Shown here piece after piece: positions 14,406-14,792 of a stretch of DNA of 14,792 nucleotides. The position numbers and the translations under genes are program-made. Origin of the DNA: Candidatus Eisenbergiella stercorigallinarum (GTDB lineage: Bacteria; Bacillota; Clostridia; Lachnospirales; Lachnospiraceae); the NCBI GenBank assembly GCA_019120525.1, contig DWUW01000264.1, forward strand, positions 1 through 14,792, given 5' to 3'. The notes beneath the pieces were generated by a model. The model ran no database searches and was not told the DNA's origin. It worked only from the letters and a program-made list of their open reading frames with translations. Positions within the stretch are counted from its first letter, which is position 1; every line of letters starts with the position of its first letter.

Positions 14406-14792
14406 CTAAATCTCCCGTAAGCTGTCAAGAATTTCGCCCCATTTCGCTTCATCGGGAAGCTCCACGGAAGATTCCATATCCTTTCCGTTCAGCTGCCAGC
14501 CCACGAGCCGGTCGCCCTTGTAGCGCAGCTTCAGGGAAAAGAAGGGCACGTTTTCCTGAAGGAGCCGGAAAAAAATCAGGTCCCCCTTCCACAGGTTCAG
14601 CTTCGGGATGTCTTTTTTTGCCACCCATTCCAGACAGCCTTCGTCGCAGTCCGACAGCTCTCCTTCAAAGCCGTCCGCCGTATACAGGCACATGTATTCC
14701 GTCCCCCATTGGTCGGAAACGAAGGTGACAAGCCCCCGGAACCGCCAGGAGGTGAGCGTCAGAGAGGTTTCCTCCTTCGCTTCCCGCAGCAG
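14406..14792 (-). CDS. NUDIX hydrolase, MutT/8-oxo-dGTP diphosphatase type (5' end off window)
   Basis: The reading frame is open from the window edge to a TAG at 14408-14406, giving the last 128 residues. The visible half of the NUDIX box is LLREAKEETSLTL, matching REUxEExGU except that the usual Gly is Ser. It is followed by FRGLVTFVSDQWGTEYMCLY, GFEGELSDCDEGCLEWV and LNLWKGDLIFFRLL, the layout of clostridial MutT-like proteins annotated as 8-oxo-dGTP diphosphatases. Such enzymes hydrolyse oxidised nucleotides or other nucleoside diphosphate derivatives; the exact substrate is not readable. The N-terminus and the first Gly of the box are outside the window. It reads toward the his operon but is separated from it by the his promoter region. 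Confidence 0.85.
   Translation of the reverse strand: MLREAKEETSLTLTSWRFRGLVTFVSDQWGTEYMCLYTADGFEGELSDCDEGCLEWVAKKDIPKLNLWKGDLIFFRLLQENVPFFSLKLRYKGDRLVGWQLNGKDMESSVELPDEAKWGEILDSLREI

Overview
The window reads as chromosomal DNA of a moderately GC-rich Firmicute, most likely a Lachnospiraceae/Clostridia-type gut anaerobe. The evidence is a HisZ plus short-form HisG pair, a HisIE carrying an extra HisA/HisF-like N-terminal domain, clear AGGAGG-type ribosome binding sites, one probable TTG start, and clostridial-looking NUDIX and RelB/DinJ proteins. This assignment rests on family knowledge, not a search. Every gene found lies on the minus strand, so the biological order runs from high to low coordinates.

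Region 14792-14406 is the 3' part of a MutT/NUDIX hydrolase gene. Region 14398-7855 is a histidine biosynthesis operon: a promoter with a perfect 20-bp palindrome over its -10, then hisZ, hisG, hisD, an AT-rich serine-hydrolase (beta-lactamase-fold) gene, hisB, a three-domain hisIE, and a strong terminator. hisH, hisA, hisF and hisC are not in the window. HisZ and HisG form the first enzyme (ATP phosphoribosyltransferase), HisIE does steps two and three, HisB dehydrates IGP and HisD makes histidine. The serine hydrolase is foreign to the pathway.

Region 7819-5692 is accessory in character: a small single-span membrane protein, an orphan RelB/DinJ antitoxin with a promoter and inverted-repeat candidate operators, the last 36 codons of a YafQ-type toxin whose 5' part is gone, a SAM methyltransferase, and a small lipoprotein coupled to it by an ATGA overlap.

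Region 5657-1 is the most interesting part: a tightly packed three-gene cassette encoding a TerB_N/TerB_C protein, a BrxD-like (DUF2791-type) P-loop ATPase and an Lhr/BrxHI-like SF2 helicase that runs off the window edge. Helicase plus BrxD-like ATPase recalls the accessory pair of type 2 BREX (Pgl) systems, but here the partner is a TerB-domain protein. The cassette looks like a DNA-processing or anti-mobile-element module, though that role is inferred. No rRNA, tRNA, CRISPR array, transposase or integrase was seen.
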